DNA of 64,000 bases from Halobacillus litoralis (GCF_020524085.2 NZ_CP129016.1:986001-1050000); one strand, 5' to 3'; positions 1 through 9,057 are shown, counted from the first letter of the stretch. Numbers and translations are program-made. The notes: generated by a model not told the origin, from the sequence alone.

Positions 1-1100
1 TGCCGATGGCCTTGTTTGGACCGGTTGCTGGAATGGTGGCTGATCGATTCAGCAGGAAAACGCTTATGATTGTCTCTGATGTTGTAAGGGCAGCTTTAAT
101 ACTGATTTTGACGGTCGCTACATCACTTTGGATGGTTTATGCAACGCTACTTACAATTGGAATTTTTTCCGCTGTCTTCATCCCTGCGAAAAACGGAAAA
201 TTGAAAGAAGTGGTTGCGGAGGAAGATATGAAAGGGGCGATGTCAATCACCTCGATGATTGACTCCTCAACGAAAATTCTCGGCCCGCTCATTAGTGGGT
301 TGCTTGTCACAGTAGTCGGTGCCCAGCAAGTGTTCATTATCGATTCTGCCACGTTTCTCATGTCTGCGGTCATCCTTTTGTTTGTTCCAAATGCGCGCTC
401 CCTGGAAACGATCGAAGAAGAAAAAGAGGAGGGGGCGTTCAAGAAAGAGTTCGCACTCGGCTTTTCTTTTCTTAAGTCAAACCGCTTTATGATGACGGGT
501 TTGATTTTGGTTGGTCTCAGCCTTTTGATTCTCCAATCGGCCGATTCCCAACTCATCGTCTTAATCCGTGAACTGACGCAGGCTTCACCAGATTTGTTCG
601 GTTATCTTGTGACCGGTTCTGGCCTCGGCATGTTCTTAGCGGGCTTTTTGTTAGCGAAGAAAACGGATTATCAAGCTTATCCGCTCATGCTTCTCGGGGT
701 ATGTGGAATCGGAGCGAGCTTTGGTGTTATGGGGATGCTTACCTATTATGACCTTAATTATTCCATCCTGTGGGGACCAGGGCTTGGATTCACGGCGGGT
801 TTTTCAGCAAGCTTGATTTTTATTCCATTCCAGGCGACTGTCCAGGTGAACACGCCTGTTCATATGACCGGGCGCGTGTTTGGGGTCATCAATAGTGTCA
901 TGACGACTGCGACGATCATCGGGCCTCTCGTCGGAGGGTGGATCGCAACAATGATCGGCGTCATTCCGACATTTACGATTACAGCAAGTCTTCTCGTCTT
1001 CGTATCTATCGTAGGGTTTATTTCGAAGCAAAAAGTAGAGGGAGTGAAGAGAGATGTCTCCACGAGTGAGCAAGGAACACCTGAAGCAACGACGAGCTGA
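1..1100 (+). CDS. MFS exporter, 5'-truncated by window edge
   Basis: Membrane transporter of the major facilitator superfamily, probably a drug or metabolite exporter of the MFS_3/enterobactin-exporter type. The reading frame is open from the first base, so the real start lies upstream; at least 364 residues are visible. The loop after the second membrane segment (GMVADRFSRKTLM) is the classic MFS motif A between TM2 and TM3. Hydrophobic segments continue to about residue 345, followed by a short charged tail. The end overlaps the next gene, a TetR regulator, by 47 bp, so the two are probably co-transcribed and the exporter is likely controlled by that repressor. Substrate cannot be predicted. 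Confidence 0.9.
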   Translation, partial: PMALFGPVAGMVADRFSRKTLMIVSDVVRAALILILTVATSLWMVYATLLTIGIFSAVFIPAKNGKLKEVVAEEDMKGAMSITSMIDSSTKILGPLISGLLVTVVGAQQVFIIDSATFLMSAVILLFVPNARSLETIEEEKEEGAFKKEFALGFSFLKSNRFMMTGLILVGLSLLILQSADSQLIVLIRELTQASPDLFGYLVTGSGLGMFLAGFLLAKKTDYQAYPLMLLGVCGIGASFGVMGMLTYYDLNYSILWGPGLGFTAGFSASLIFIPFQATVQVNTPVHMTGRVFGVINSVMTTATIIGPLVGGWIATMIGVIPTFTITASLLVFVSIVGFISKQKVEGVKRDVSTSEQGTPEATTS

Positions 1101-1677
1101 CATCATGGAAGCTGCAAGGAACGTATTTATTAAGCATGGATATGAGTACACGACCATGAAGCACGTCATGGAAGCTGCTGGCGTCAGCAGGGGCGGTCTC
1201 TATCAATATTTTTCAAATAAAGAAGATCTGTTTGAAGCTTTGCTTGAAGAAGGGCTCACGGACGAAGCGGAAGCGACAGTGGATTCACTGGAAAAAGTAG
1301 AATCTTACTGGGCTTTGCTTATGCAGCTTTTGTTCGGAGAAGATGGAAATCCTGATACAGAGATGGACCCACTCGCACCAAGCAAATTAGAATTTTTCAT
1401 CACGGGTCGGAACGATGAACGAAGACGTGACTATGGAGAAAAGCGTTATGAAATGGGGCTGCGTATTTACGATGAACTCATCAAAAAAGGGCAGGAATCC
1501 GGTGAGTTCAGTGACCGCTATGACAGCGAGCTTGTGGCAAGGTCAATCATCACTTTTATCGACGGTCTTGCGCTAGATCATGCGATTTTGCCGGAAGAGA
1601 AAGTGAAGATAAAGGAGCAGTCAGCTTTGTTTGTAGAATATTTGAAAATGGCATTGGATGTACCCTCCTCTCGTTGA
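1054..1677 (+). CDS. TetR/AcrR family transcriptional regulator
   Basis: DNA-binding repressor of 207 residues. The N-terminal helix-turn-helix (residues about 12-60) has the TetR signature: an alpha1 helix (RADIMEAARNVFIKHGY), then TTMKHVMEAAGVSRGGLYQYFSNKEDLF. The C-terminal ligand-binding domain is not recognisable beyond being helical and charged. The start ATG lies inside the 3' end of the MFS gene in another frame, a coupled arrangement typical of an exporter with its own regulator. A palindrome at 1716-1735, just downstream, is one candidate operator, but nothing shows that this protein binds it. Ligand unknown. Confidence 0.92.
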   Translation: MSPRVSKEHLKQRRADIMEAARNVFIKHGYEYTTMKHVMEAAGVSRGGLYQYFSNKEDLFEALLEEGLTDEAEATVDSLEKVESYWALLMQLLFGEDGNPDTEMDPLAPSKLEFFITGRNDERRRDYGEKRYEMGLRIYDELIKKGQESGEFSDRYDSELVARSIITFIDGLALDHAILPEEKVKIKEQSALFVEYLKMALDVPSSR

Positions 1678-1692
1678 GGAGGGTTTTCTATA
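1661..1692 (+). terminator. Rho-independent terminator of MFS-tetR unit
   Basis: A GC-rich hairpin (CCCTCCTC / GAGGAGGG with a short TCGTT loop) followed by TTTTCT. It overlaps the last codons and stop of the TetR gene. Confidence 0.8.
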
Positions 1693-1703
1693 TTTGTGCA
1701 TGT

Positions 1704-1735
1704 TTGACTTTATAAATAGTTGGATATACAACTAT
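1704..1735 (+). promoter_or_regulatory. Candidate promoter with palindromic operator before the AKR gene
   Basis: TTGACT at 1704-1709 resembles a -35 box; the -10 element is weak (TATACA at 1725-1730, spacing only 15). A perfect inverted repeat ATAGTTG-GATATA-CAACTAT occupies 1716-1735, where it would cover the -10 region. This is the layout of a repressor operator. The binding protein is not known; the TetR regulator just upstream is one candidate. Confidence 0.45.
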
Positions 1736-1762
1736 ATGATTCGACCAAAGGAGGAATCACAC

Positions 1763-2748
1763 ATGAAATCACTGGAGAATGCGTTGAAGCATAGAGTAGG
1801 ACTAGGAACCGCCCCTTTAGGAAATATGTTCAGGAATGTACCGGAAGAAGAAGCTCGTGACACGATACAAACGGCCTGGGATCAGGGCGTCCGCTATTTT
1901 GACACCGCCCCTTTTTATGGCGCTGGTTTAGCGGAAATGCGTGTCGGTGACGTATTATCGAAGTACAACCGCGATGACTATGTGTTAAGCACAAAAGTAG
2001 GACGTTATATGACGGATGAGACAGAAGAGAACGAAGGTCTTTTTGAACATGGCCGGAACAATAAAGTCATTACAGATTATACGGAAGACGCAACAAAGAG
2101 GTCGATCGAGCAAAGCCTCGAACGACTGAAAACCGATCGTTTAGATATGGTCTTCGTGCACGACGTTTCTCCTGATTTCCACGGTGATGAATGGGTAGCT
2201 AAATTTGAAGAAGCGAGGACCGGAGCTTTCCGTGTGTTGTCACGTCTTCGCGAAGAAGGAGTCATCCGTTCGTGGGGCCTTGGTGTCAACACGACAGAAC
2301 CGATTGAACTTGCGATGGAACTTGAAGAAACAAAACCGGATGTCTGCTTATCCGCAACGCAATATACGCTCCTGCAGCATGACCGCGCACTGCAGCGGAT
2401 GATGACGATGGCAGAAGAGAAGGGCGTAGATATCGTTATCGGCAGTCCCTATAACTCCGGCGTTTTGTTTGGTGGAGATCACTATAACTATGAAAAAGCT
2501 GGAGCGGAGATTATTGGTAGAGTAAATCAATTGAAAGAGATCGGCGACAAGTACAATGTCCCGTTAAAAGCAGCTGCACTCCAATTTTCAACAGCCCATC
2601 CAGCCGTGAAATCGGTCATCCAGGTTCAACGCGTCCGGACCGGATTAAGGAAGATTTAGAGATGATTCAGCGTGAGATTCCAAAAGCGTTTTGGGATGAA
2701 CTTGTGGAGAGAGGGTTTGTCTCGGCGCAGGCTCCTCTGCCTGAATGA
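1763..2748 (+). CDS. Aldo/keto reductase (L-fucose dehydrogenase-like), C-terminal frameshift
   Basis: NAD(P)H-dependent oxidoreductase of the aldo/keto reductase fold, closest in character to the L-fucose/aldose dehydrogenase and pyridoxal dehydrogenase subgroup. The start at 1763 is chosen for its AAAGGAGGAATCACAC ribosome binding site. Catalytic residues are visible: Asp in FDTAPFYG, Tyr in the same segment, Lys in LSTKVGR, His in MVFVHD. The open frame stops at 2659. Near 2610 the expected VIPG-type motif is broken (ATCCAGG where ATCCCAGG would keep frame). One added C restores a conserved end, IKEDLEMIQREIPKAFW to LPE, stopping at 2748. So a one-base deletion in a C run shifts the last ~30 residues; it may be a sequencing error. 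Confidence 0.82.
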
Positions 2749-2758
2749 TTCACTCTAT

Positions 2759-2801
2759 ATATGATAGGAAGGAAGCTGCAAGATCTGCTTCCTTCCTTTT
2801 T
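2759..2801 (+). terminator. Rho-independent terminator
   Basis: Hairpin GGAAGGAAGC / GCTTCCTTCC with a 10-nt loop, followed by TTTTTATTTT. It ends the aldo/keto reductase transcript. Confidence 0.85.
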
Positions 2802-2878
2802 ATTTTCTGTGCTTTAAACTAACCCCAATCAAATATTACGATTAAGGTTAAGTGGAAGACATAGATTTGATATTTATT

Positions 2879-4303
2879 TTAGGTTTTTTTTGAGGACCAT
2901 GGAGCTGCTTCCTCCAGTTGGGCAGCCAATGATAGGAGTAACCCCTCATTCGAGAAAGCGCTTGCAAATTGCATCCCAATGGGAAGACCTTCTTTACTCC
3001 AACCTAAGGGTAAAGAAATGGCGGGAGTTCCGGTAGCATTATACAAATTCGTATAAGGGGCATAGGTGAAAATTTGATTGGTCCAATCTTCAGCCGTCAG
3101 GCCTTCTTTGTTACAATTGAGGGTTCCCAGGGGTAAGGGTTTTTGTGCTGTCACAGGGGAGAGTATCACATCGTATTTTGTGAAAAATTCACCGATGACC
3201 CTCGAAATCATGGCATTGATATCAATGGCTTGTAGCAATTCTTCTCCCGAAATCTTTCCTCCAAATTCATAACAGGCCCAAATGCCTGATTCAAGATTTT
3301 CCTGTGATGGAATGCGGTTCACCATACTGGCAGCTCCATTGATCATATGTCTGATGTTCGTGGTCCAAATTCTGAGAGTTGATAATGAAAGTGCTTCCGC
3401 ATCAACAGCAGGAGATACTTCTATGACCTCATGACCAAGATCTTCACACAATTTCGCGGTTTTATCCAACTCATTCAAGCAGTCTTCATCTACAGGTACA
3501 TGGGATAACGGATCCCTCATCAAAGCGATCTTTAGTTTTTGCGGGGCTTTCTTCATTTGAGAAGAAAATGATTCAACAGGGGGCTCAGCCCAACCATAGC
3601 AACCGATGTCAGGTCCCGAGACAGCATCCAGGAGTGCCGCTGTATCCCGAACGGTTTTGGTTAAAGCAAATTCAATGGCTATTCCGTTCAATGGTTCGCT
3701 ATTGTATGGGCCTGCAGGAATACGTCCTCGCGTCGGTTTGAGTCCTACTAATCCATTACAGGACGCCGGTATCCTGATAGATCCGCCTCCGTCATTGGCG
3801 TGGGCAACCGGGACAATCCCCGCAGCAATAGATGCCCCTGAACCGCCGCTTGATCCGCCAGGGCTGAGGGAAGAGTCCCATGGATTTCGCGTCGCTCCAT
3901 AAAAAACAGATTCAGTTGTCGCATTATATCCAAATTCAGGAGTCGTTGTGGTACCGACAGTTAAAAGGCCAGCCTCTTTGTATCTCTTCATAAGTTCACT
4001 ATCTACAGGGAAAGTGAGTCCTTCAGTTAATTGACTTCCCATATTAACGGGAACGTTTGCTTTGTGTAACACAAGTTCTTTAATTAAGAACGGGACCCCA
4101 TGAAATGGACCTTTTGGGAGCTCCTTATTTATCTCTTCCTGAGAGTCTTGGTGTAATGTTTGTACGACTGCATTCAACTCGGGATTCAACAATGTGATAG
4201 CCTCAAGGGCCAATTCTCTTAACTCTGAAGCTTTGACTTTTTTATCCTTCACTAATCCAGATAGACCTAACCCATCATAGCTTGCATACTCATCTAAGCG
4301 CAT
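2879..4303 (-). CDS. Amidase (amidase-signature family)
   Basis: Hydrolase of 474 residues that cleaves C-N amide bonds. The amidase signature is clear: the glycine/serine-rich core [15 protein letters not shown] with the Ser-cisSer-Lys triad; the catalytic Lys is expected in the upstream PFLIKE segment. A longer frame begins at 4333, but the ATG at 4303 follows an AAAGGAGGAGAAAG site and is the likely start. The length suits a free amidase rather than GatA, and there is no gatC or gatB neighbour. It is divergent from a LuxR-type regulator 148 bp away, which may control it. Substrate unknown. Confidence 0.9.
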   Translation of the reverse strand: MRLDEYASYDGLGLSGLVKDKKVKASELRELALEAITLLNPELNAVVQTLHQDSQEEINKELPKGPFHGVPFLIKELVLHKANVPVNMGSQLTEGLTFPVDSELMKRYKEAGLLTVGTTTTPEFGYNATTESVFYGATRNPWDSSLSPGGSSGGSGASIAAGIVPVAHANDGGGSIRIPASCNGLVGLKPTRGRIPAGPYNSEPLNGIAIEFALTKTVRDTAALLDAVSGPDIGCYGWAEPPVESFSSQMKKAPQKLKIALMRDPLSHVPVDEDCLNELDKTAKLCEDLGHEVIEVSPAVDAEALSLSTLRIWTTNIRHMINGAASMVNRIPSQENLESGIWACYEFGGKISGEELLQAIDINAMISRVIGEFFTKYDVILSPVTAQKPLPLGTLNCNKEGLTAEDWTNQIFTYAPYTNLYNATGTPAISLPLGWSKEGLPIGMQFASAFSNEGLLLSLAAQLEEAAPWSSKKT

Positions 4304-4372
4304 ACTTTCTCCTCCTTTTGTATAGTTTCCCATGTTAGAGGAGAGAGATAAATTACCCGAAAGTATAGTATT

Positions 4373-4401
4373 TTGAAAATTCTATATATTTAAGGTATAA
4401 T
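4373..4401 (+). promoter_or_regulatory. Sigma-A promoter for the LuxR-type regulator
   Basis: TTGAAA at 4373-4378 and TATAAT at 4396-4401 with exactly 17 bp between them, 50 bp before the gene start. Confidence 0.7.
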
Positions 4402-4451
4402 GAGGACGGCTTAACGCTTCACCATCTAGGACTATGGAGAGGGGTTCTATA

Positions 4452-5186
4452 ATGTTGAGCGAAACTCGTCTAGATCAAACCGATTACGAAAAGATGCTGT
4501 CCTTTTATAATATAGTCCTTCAGTGTAACGGTAATCATATAATTATTCAGGAGGCGCTCAAAGAAATCTTCAATTTTAACCAGACCATCCTATGGGATCT
4601 TCATCCAAAAAGAACCTTAGCCTTGCCACGTGCTTTCAATCTTCCAAGACAAGCGCTAGATGATTATTTAAGCTATTTTCAACCTTTGGACCTTCTTCAC
4701 CCTAAAAATCTTTACATATCTAGCAGGAAACAAATATTTTGTTTGAATGAAATACTATCTCAGAACGATTATGAGCAATCCGAATACTATCAAGATTTCA
4801 TGAAGAAACACGGGTACTACGATGAGATGGGTGTTTATTTCATGTTGGACAATCAAGTCAGAGGGGTTCTTGGATTAGTACGCACCCACGATGAGCCGCC
4901 TTTTACAACGAAAGATGTGACTCTTCTAAGCTATCTAATCCCTCCAATGAGCTCGATATTTATGGATAAGAAGAAAGAAAAGTTGAAAGGCATTTTAATT
5001 AAGAATGGAATCACAGAGCGAGAGAGCCAGGTAGTTCATCTTGTCATAGAGGGAAAGACGAATAAAGAGATGGCAGAGATATTATTCGTTAGTGAAAATA
5101 CAATTAAGAAACATTTACAAAACATTTTCCATAAATTTGGTGTTTCTAATAGAACAAGCATCTATCGAGTTTTGCAGATGGAATAA
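4452..5186 (+). CDS. LuxR-type helix-turn-helix transcriptional regulator
   Basis: DNA-binding regulator of 244 residues from the preferred ATG at 4452 (GGAGAGGGGT site 7 nt upstream; another ATG at 4434 lacks a site). The last ~65 residues form a GerE/LuxR HTH: ITERESQVVHLVIEGKTNKEMAE, then SENTIKKHLQNIFHKFGVSNR. The first ~170 residues look like a GAF-like sensory region without an identifiable ligand motif and have no phospho-acceptor receiver domain. It is divergent from the amidase gene, which is the obvious regulatory target by position; this is inference only. Confidence 0.85.
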   Translation: MLSETRLDQTDYEKMLSFYNIVLQCNGNHIIIQEALKEIFNFNQTILWDLHPKRTLALPRAFNLPRQALDDYLSYFQPLDLLHPKNLYISSRKQIFCLNEILSQNDYEQSEYYQDFMKKHGYYDEMGVYFMLDNQVRGVLGLVRTHDEPPFTTKDVTLLSYLIPPMSSIFMDKKKEKLKGILIKNGITERESQVVHLVIEGKTNKEMAEILFVSENTIKKHLQNIFHKFGVSNRTSIYRVLQME

Positions 5187-5258
5187 AGTTGCGACTTTCT
5201 GTTTGTTGTAGGAAGGTTTCTGGGAGCTAAAAAGGGAAAAGCCTATCTAACATAGCAT

Positions 5259-5293
5259 AAAAAAACGAGGTATAGGTTGGTCCCTATACCTCG
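5259..5293 (-). terminator. ahpF: Terminator of ahpC-ahpF
   Basis: On the minus strand a hairpin CGAGGTATAGG / CCTATACCTCG is followed by seven T residues, directly after the ahpF stop. Confidence 0.85.
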
Positions 5294-5303
5294 TCTATTT
5301 GTA

Positions 5304-6839
5304 TTAGTTACGAATCAAGTAATCAAACGCACCAAGCGCCGCGTTCGCACCATCACCCATAGAGATGATGATTTGGTTGTGTGGGCTGTCGGTGACGTCA
5401 CCAGCCGCAAACAATCCTGGAATGTTTGTAGCGCCGCGCTTGTCTGTGATAATTTCCCCGATACGGTTCATTTCAACAGATTCGTCCATCCATTCGGTGT
5501 TTGGTACAAGGCCGATTTGGACGAAGACACCTTCAAGGCCGATGTGCTGTTCTTCACCAGATTCACGGTCGATATATGTGATTCCATTCACATTGTCATC
5601 GCCAGTGATTTCTTTGGTTTGGGCATTCGTTTTCACTTCGGCATTCGGAAGGCTGTTCAAGCGTTCTTGTAAGACTTCGTCTGCTTTCAGTGTGTCTGCG
5701 AATTCAAGCACGGTTACGTTTTGGACGATACCGGCAAGGTCGATCGCTGCTTCGACACCAGAGTTTCCGCCGCCGATGACAGCAACGTCTTTGCCTTCGA
5801 ACAATGGTCCGTCACAGTGTGGGCAGTAGGCGACACCTTTGTTCTTGTACTCGTCCTCACCAGGGACGCCGAGCTGACGCCAGCGAGCACCTGTGGAGAT
5901 GATGACGGTTTTACTTTTCAGCACCCCGCCGTTTTCTAGTTCAAGTTCAAACATATCGTCATCGTTTTTCTGCAAGCTTTTCGCACGTTGAAGGTTCATG
6001 ATATCGATCTCATAATCTTTGACGTGTTCTTCAAGACTTGCTGCGAACTTCGGTCCTTCTGTGCTCTTCACACTGATGAAGTTTTCAATCGTCATCGTAT
6101 CTAGGACCTGTCCACCGAATCGTTCTGCGACGATTCCTGTACGGATGCCTTTACGTGCAGAGTAGATCGCTGCACTTGCGCCTGCAGGGCCACCACCGAT
6201 TACGAGAACTTCATAAGGCTCGCGGTTAGTGAACTCTTCTGGAGAAGGGCCTTCACTAATTTTCGCAACGATTTCTTCAAGCGTCGTGCGTCCACCACTG
6301 AAGAATTCTCCGTTAAGGTGGACAGAAGGAACGGCCATGATGTTTTTCTCTTCTGCTTCTTCTTTAAACGCCGCACCATCAATCATTGTGTGCGTAATGT
6401 TCGGGTTCAGCACGCTCATGATATTCAGGGCCTGAACAACATCCGGACAGTTGTGGCAGCTTAAGCTGACAAACGTTTCGAAATGAAACTCACCGGAGAT
6501 GTTTTTGATTTGGTCGATCATCGTATCATCGATTTTCGGAGCTCTACCGCTCACTTGCAGTAAAGCAAGAACCAAGGACGTGAATTCATGACCAAGCGGA
6601 ACACCGGCAAACGTAACGCCTGTCTCTTCTTGCGGGCGGTTCACGCTGAAGCTTGGTGTGCGTTTCAATTCTGTGTTTTGTGCTGTGATTTTCGGTGACA
6701 TGGATGCAAGCTCATCCGTGAGAGCCAGCATGTCACGGGAGACTTTGTCGTCTCCCGCGCTGACTTTCAGTTCGATGTCACCTTCTAAAAGCTTTAGATA
6801 CTCTTCTAATTGTGCTTTTATTTGTGCATCGAGAACCAT
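5304..6839 (-). CDS. ahpF: Alkyl hydroperoxide reductase subunit F
   Basis: Flavoprotein disulfide reductase of 511 residues that passes electrons from NADH to AhpC for peroxide reduction in the cytoplasm. The N-terminal tandem thioredoxin-like domain (to ~residue 200) has its active CxxC in SCHNCPD. The C-terminal thioredoxin-reductase-like part has the FAD motif VLVIGGGPAGASAA, the redox CPHCDGP motif, the NAD motif VAVIGGGNSGVEAA and the C-terminal FAD motif FAAGDVTDSPHNQI. Length equals the usual AhpF. It follows ahpC by 14 bp in the same operon, so it should be under the PerR-type box upstream of ahpC. Confidence 0.97.
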   Translation of the reverse strand: MVLDAQIKAQLEEYLKLLEGDIELKVSAGDDKVSRDMLALTDELASMSPKITAQNTELKRTPSFSVNRPQEETGVTFAGVPLGHEFTSLVLALLQVSGRAPKIDDTMIDQIKNISGEFHFETFVSLSCHNCPDVVQALNIMSVLNPNITHTMIDGAAFKEEAEEKNIMAVPSVHLNGEFFSGGRTTLEEIVAKISEGPSPEEFTNREPYEVLVIGGGPAGASAAIYSARKGIRTGIVAERFGGQVLDTMTIENFISVKSTEGPKFAASLEEHVKDYEIDIMNLQRAKSLQKNDDDMFELELENGGVLKSKTVIISTGARWRQLGVPGEDEYKNKGVAYCPHCDGPLFEGKDVAVIGGGNSGVEAAIDLAGIVQNVTVLEFADTLKADEVLQERLNSLPNAEVKTNAQTKEITGDDNVNGITYIDRESGEEQHIGLEGVFVQIGLVPNTEWMDESVEMNRIGEIITDKRGATNIPGLFAAGDVTDSPHNQIIISMGDGANAALGAFDYLIRN

Positions 6840-6853
6840 TTATTTTCCACTCC

Positions 6854-7418
6854 TTAAATTTTGCCGACTAGGTCAAGGCTTGGTGTTAGTGTTTCTTCGC
6901 CTTCTTCCCATTTTGCTGGGCAAACTTCGCCAGGATTGTTACGTACGTATTGAGCAGCTTTGATTTTGCCAATTAGGCTGCTTGCATCGCGGCCGATTCC
7001 GCCAGCGTTGATTTCTACAGTCTGAATAACGCCATCTGGATCGATAATGAATGTACCGCGCTCAGCTAGTCCATCTTCTTCGTTCAGTACGTCGAATTGA
7101 CGGGAGATCTGCTGAGATGGGTCACCGATCATGGAGTAAGTGATTTTGTTGATTTTTTCGGAAGCATCGTGCCAGCCTTTGTGTACGAAGTGAGTATCTG
7201 TAGAAACAGAGTATACTTCTGCACCTAGTTCTTTCAGTGCGTCGTAGTTGTTTTGTAGATCTTCAAGTTCTGTAGGGCAAACGAAAGAGAAGTCTGCTGG
7301 GTAGAAGCAAACAACGCTCCATTGTCCTTTGAAGTTTTGTTCTGATACGTCAACGAAATCACCGTTTTTGAATGCTTTCGCCCTGGAATGGTTGTACTTC
7401 TTTACCGATTAGAGCCAT
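6854..7418 (-). pseudogene. ahpC: Alkyl hydroperoxide reductase subunit C (peroxiredoxin), frameshifted near N-terminus
   Basis: Two-Cys peroxiredoxin, the partner of AhpF. The ATG at 7418 (site AGGAGGAATTCTACT) starts [13 protein letters not shown], then hits a stop after ~19 codons. From about 7382 the minus +1 frame continues uninterrupted with [13 protein letters not shown] to the end, including the peroxidatic Cys in FSFVCPTE and the resolving Cys in GEVCPAKW. Deleting one G from the GGG run near 7382 restores one full ~187-residue protein. Because ahpF is intact and AhpC is central to peroxide defence, an assembly error is more likely than real loss. Operon with ahpF. Confidence 0.9.
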
Positions 7419-7473
7419 AGTAGAATTCCTCCTGAAAAGTATGTTTGATTAGCTGCTGTGATGTTGCAGCTTT

Positions 7474-7488
7474 TTATAATAATTCTAA
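7474..7488 (-). promoter_or_regulatory. PerR box
   Basis: TTATAATAATTCTAA matches 14 of 15 positions of the B. subtilis PerR consensus TTATAATNATTATAA. It sits just downstream of the ahpC -10 element, where a bound repressor would block transcription. The rest of the 386 bp between ahpC and the small ORF at 7805 shows no other recognisable element besides the ahpC promoter. Confidence 0.75.
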
Positions 7489-7498
7489 TTCAGTAGCT

Positions 7499-7527
7499 AT
7501 TATTATATAAAATCGAGTATTTGTCAA
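7499..7527 (-). promoter_or_regulatory. Sigma-A promoter of ahpCF
   Basis: On the minus strand TTGACA (7527-7522) and AATAAT (7504-7499) are separated by 17 bp. The PerR box follows ~10 bp downstream. Confidence 0.75.
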
Positions 7528-7804
7528 CAAAGACAAAAATCTGTCGAAATTTAGTTCTCAGCTGGCTGAATGAGAATGATTATACAAAAATTTCTCACGT
7601 TTTCTAGTGTAACAAGAAATAGAGAAAGGGTTTAGTAATTAGCCTTCCCGATTTTCATTTAATATAGAATCATATTGAGGAAATAATTTCATGTGAACAT
7701 CCTTTTTCTTTTGTTCGGGTTTTGTAAAGGCTGGAAGGGAAGTACAGGGGATTGGCGGGTGATGTCGAATAGTATATAAGCAGTTAATAAAGAGGAGGAT
7801 GAGA

Positions 7805-7900
7805 ATGACTGATGATAAGAAAAATGTAGTGGCTTTTGCGCAGCCATCCAAACAAACGGATCCTTTTCGTCATGGCCAACCGTTATCAGAAGAACTTTAG
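7805..7900 (+). CDS. Possible 31-residue small protein
   Basis: ATG at 7805 follows AGAGGAGGATGAGA, a strong ribosome binding site at proper spacing. The product starts MTDDKKNVVAFAQPSK and ends in GQPLSEEL. It is hydrophilic, with no signal or membrane segment. It lies alone between the ahpC promoter region and the sucrose regulon, ~120 bp before sacT. No family is recognised. The strong site is the only evidence for expression, so this could be a leader peptide, a gene remnant or chance. Confidence 0.4.
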   Translation: MTDDKKNVVAFAQPSKQTDPFRHGQPLSEEL

Positions 7901-8021
7901 ATAAGATTACTCCTTCATCCTCCTCTTCACTCTGTTTTAGCTAATCGCCCATTCCATTGTCATAGAAGGCTCTCTTCGTGGTAATATTGAAGGAGCAACC
8001 ATTCGAGCGGAGGAGCTTACT

Positions 8022-8852
8022 ATGCGCATTTTCAAAATCCTGAATAACAATGCCGTCGTTGTGTACGATGGTCCCCAAGAGAAAATCGTCATGGGGAAGG
8101 GCGTTGCTTTTCAGAAGAAACGGAACGATATTGTGCCGAAACATAAAATCGAGAAGATCTTCCTCTTACGAGACCAGTCCTCAGAAAAATTCCAACAGTT
8201 ATTATCCACTTTACCAGAAAAGCATATTGAAGTGGCCGAGCGAATCATCAGTCATGCAGAAGGATATTTGGAAGCCCCCTTGAACGACCATATCCATATT
8301 GCGCTTACCGACCACTTATCGTTTGCTTTAGAACGTTTGGAGCAAGGCTTTCCGATCCAAAACAAGTTGACGAATGAAATTAAGTTCCTATATAAGAAGG
8401 AATTCGAAGTAGGGATGTGGGCGAAAGAAGAGATCAAACGTGAACTTGGTGTCGAAGTTCCGATGGATGAGGTCGCCCATATCGCCCTTCACGTTCATAC
8501 CGCGAAAATGGACACGCCGTCGATGAGCGAATCGTTGCAGACGGCGACCATTTTGCGTGACTTTGTTGAGCAGGTTGAAACGATTGTTGGGCTTACTATT
8601 GAAGAGACGAGCATCAACTACCAACGCTTGATTACCCATCTTCGCTTTGCATTGAATCGTGTAGAAGAGGGGAGCAATTTCGAACCAATTGATGAAGACA
8701 TGCTGGATCTAATTCAAACGAAATATAAGGAAGCTTTTGAGACTTCAGAGAAGGTAGCCCTCTATTTGAAGGAAGAATACGGCATTGATTTTCCCGATTC
8801 TGAAATCGCCTATATCGCCTTGCACATCCAACGCCTGTTAAAAATAAATTAA
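8022..8852 (+). CDS. sacT: BglG-family transcription antiterminator for the sucrose operon
   Basis: RNA-binding antiterminator of 276 residues. The N-terminal CAT RNA-binding domain (residues 1-~56, MRIFKILNNNAVVV) is followed by two PTS regulation domains (PRD1 about 65-170, PRD2 about 172-276) with conserved histidines such as SHAEG and HIALHVH. Phosphorylation of PRD histidines by the PTS is known to control dimerisation in this family. A RAT RNA site with an overlapping terminator sits directly downstream, before the sucrose PTS gene, which fixes its target. SacT is chosen over LicT by context. The ribosome binding site is GCGGAGGAGCTTACT. Confidence 0.93.
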   Translation: MRIFKILNNNAVVVYDGPQEKIVMGKGVAFQKKRNDIVPKHKIEKIFLLRDQSSEKFQQLLSTLPEKHIEVAERIISHAEGYLEAPLNDHIHIALTDHLSFALERLEQGFPIQNKLTNEIKFLYKKEFEVGMWAKEEIKRELGVEVPMDEVAHIALHVHTAKMDTPSMSESLQTATILRDFVEQVETIVGLTIEETSINYQRLITHLRFALNRVEEGSNFEPIDEDMLDLIQTKYKEAFETSEKVALYLKEEYGIDFPDSEIAYIALHIQRLLKIN

Positions 8853-8865
8853 TTTTATTAAGGGA

Positions 8866-8894
8866 TTGACGATAGCGTTTTCAATAGTTAGAAT
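8866..8894 (+). promoter_or_regulatory. Sigma-A promoter of the sucrose operon with overlapping cre
   Basis: TTGACG (8866-8871) and TAGAAT (8889-8894) are spaced 17 bp apart. The spacer holds CGATAGCGTTTTCA (8870-8883), which matches the CcpA cre consensus TGWNANCGNTNWCA at all fixed positions but the first. Glucose repression through CcpA is therefore likely. Confidence 0.75.
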
Positions 8895-8918
8895 GAAATT
8901 GTTCAAAGTTAAATAGTG

Positions 8919-9030
8919 CAGGATTGTTACTGTTAAAGCAGGCAAGACCTAAAATGTGTAGAGTTGGATAGGTGACTCGTGTATGCGAATGACCTAACCA
9001 CACTGTGCGCGTTTTAGGTCTTTTTTATTT
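8919..9030 (+). promoter_or_regulatory. RAT antiterminator site overlapping an intrinsic terminator
   Basis: The leader contains GGATTGTTACTGTTAAAGCA and then GGCAAGACCTAAA (8921-8953), nearly identical to the ribonucleic antiterminator sequences bound by LicT/SacT/SacY. Its 3' part, AGACCTAAAA (8945-8954), also pairs with TTTTAGGTCT (9012-9021), followed by a T run, forming the terminator. SacT binding to the RAT hairpin would prevent the terminator from forming and let transcription enter the PTS gene. Confidence 0.92.
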
Positions 9031-9057
9031 TCTATAAAATGACAAGGGGGAAATATC

